A stretch of 14,810 bases of DNA from contig CAMJNN010000021.1 of assembly GCA_946407325.1 (NCBI GenBank), forward strand, positions 1 through 14,810. The letters run 5' to 3'. This stretch comes from an uncultured Prevotellaceae bacterium. GTDB lineage: Bacteria > Bacteroidota > Bacteroidia > Bacteroidales > Bacteroidaceae. The position numbers were made by a program, and so were the translations under genes. Below, in pieces: positions 14,118-14,810 of the stretch. How positions within the stretch are numbered: the first letter of the stretch is position 1; each line of letters opens with the position of its first letter. Under the pieces are notes generated by a model. The model made no database searches, had not been told where the DNA came from, and saw only the letters and a list, made by a program, of their open reading frames with translations.

Positions 14118-14810
14118 TTAGTCTATCCCAATCTCATTCTCAACAGGAGAAATCACAAAGGTAAATTCATAATCCTGATACGGCAACATATAGTCTTTCA
14201 GTGGCAGGGCACCCCAACTGTTGATGCACCCCAATCCCATCTGCACCTTGTCAATCAACAAGTTCGTAACATCAGCAGGTTCAATCTCATGCGAGTGCAT
14301 CTGATGCTTTGTCATTCCCTCGTCCAGTTGCTCTATGGTATAATGCAGAGCAGAAGCCGAGAACGGTTGTTCAGCCACAATCTGAATACCCTTGCCCGTC
14401 TCGTTGATCATCTTCCAGTAACGGATATCGGTCTTGTTGCCATTCTCCTGCGGACGGATATAAGGATAGAACTGATCAGACACCGTCTGACGGTAAATAG
14501 CGATGAAGGTACTGTTGTTACGGTCGGAATAATTCTCTATCGGCCCCCTACCCCAATACTCTATCGTTTCATAGTTCTTTGGCATTGGCAACTGCATACC
14601 AAATCTGAACAGGTTAGCCACCTTCTCGTCCTTATCAGCCGTCAACTTCTGGGTAATCTTCACCGCTCCCTTATTATTAATAAGGTAGGTCAACACCAAC
14701 TGGCTCTTCACACCTGGCATCGAATATTCCGCCTTTACAAATGCCATACCGTCCTTCTCCTCTTGCGAGAGCTTCGTCAACCTCATCTCAGGATTCTTCC
14801 ATGCAGCATA
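14118..14810 (-). CDS. Family 2 glycoside hydrolase (beta-galactosidase-like), C-terminal domain
   Basis: The last 230 residues of a large secreted or periplasmic GH2 enzyme; the frame stays open to the right window edge, so the start and catalytic domains lie outside. The visible part is the LacZ small-chain domain (domain 5). EYWGRGPIENYSDRN corresponds to the E. coli GPQENYPDR region, and YPYIRPQENGNKTDIRYW to its PYVFPSENG region. MHSHEIEP is the paired-His segment, and QMGLGCINSWG carries the Trp that stacks on the substrate sugar in LacZ (W999 region). It probably cleaves beta-galactosides from dietary or host glycans, but specificity in GH2 cannot be read from this domain. It is upstream of the EF-G2-like gene on the same strand, with 121 bases between and no convincing terminator, so some read-through is possible. 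Confidence 0.88.
   Translation of the reverse strand, partial: YAAWKNPEMRLTKLSQEEKDGMAFVKAEYSMPGVKSQLVLTYLINNKGAVKITQKLTADKDEKVANLFRFGMQLPMPKNYETIEYWGRGPIENYSDRNNSTFIAIYRQTVSDQFYPYIRPQENGNKTDIRYWKMINETGKGIQIVAEQPFSASALHYTIEQLDEGMTKHQMHSHEIEPADVTNLLIDKVQMGLGCINSWGALPLKDYMLPYQDYEFTFVISPVENEIGID

Overview
The window looks like chromosomal core DNA of a Bacteroidales bacterium (Bacteroides/Prevotella group). Reasons: ribosomal protein bL9, a two-component pair resembling RprX/RprY of Bacteroides fragilis, a paralogous elongation factor G of the Bacteroides EF-G2 type, promoter boxes of the Bacteroidetes form (TAnnTTTG with a TTTG or TTG about 18-20 nt upstream), and a general lack of Shine-Dalgarno (SD) sites. 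Base composition looks uniform. I see no transposase, integrase, tRNA, rRNA or CRISPR array.

Layout, left to right. 1-1029 (+) is the C-terminal part of an adenosylcobalamin-dependent ribonucleotide reductase. 1141-4195 (+) holds a DPE2-type 4-alpha-glucanotransferase and folB, four bases apart. A long imperfect hairpin sits just before the glucanotransferase start. 4196-4379 is a convergent gap with six alternating half-sites (GTTCCC / GGGAAC) at an exact 11-nt step, framed by a 10-bp inverted repeat. 4380-6778 (-) holds mtaB and, downstream of it, a family 2 glycosyltransferase. 6951-7271 (+) is an alanine-rich lipoprotein built of 11-residue repeats. 7350-8449 (-) is the rpsF-rpsR-rplI operon. 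Facing away from it is a MarR-family regulator (8571-9041, +) whose promoter interlocks with the ribosomal one, followed by a 58-residue hydrophobic protein (9172-9348, +). 9420-11658 (-) is the sensor kinase and response regulator pair. 11837-13996 (-) is the EF-G2-like factor. 14118 to the right edge (-) is the C-terminus of a family 2 beta-galactosidase-like enzyme. Three strong hairpin terminators separate units at about 7315, 9395 and 11797.

Most genes are housekeeping or carbon-use functions, and I did not find a multi-gene defence or mobile system. The points worth a second look are: the 11-nt-phased palindrome array; the strong SD sites confined to rpsR and rplI, in a lineage whose ribosomes normally hide the anti-SD and where bS18 and bS6 help hide it; the EF-G paralogue with altered GTPase motifs; the malQ leader hairpin; the interlocked rpsF/marR promoters; the LEA-like lipoprotein; and the 58-residue membrane or lipoprotein ORF.
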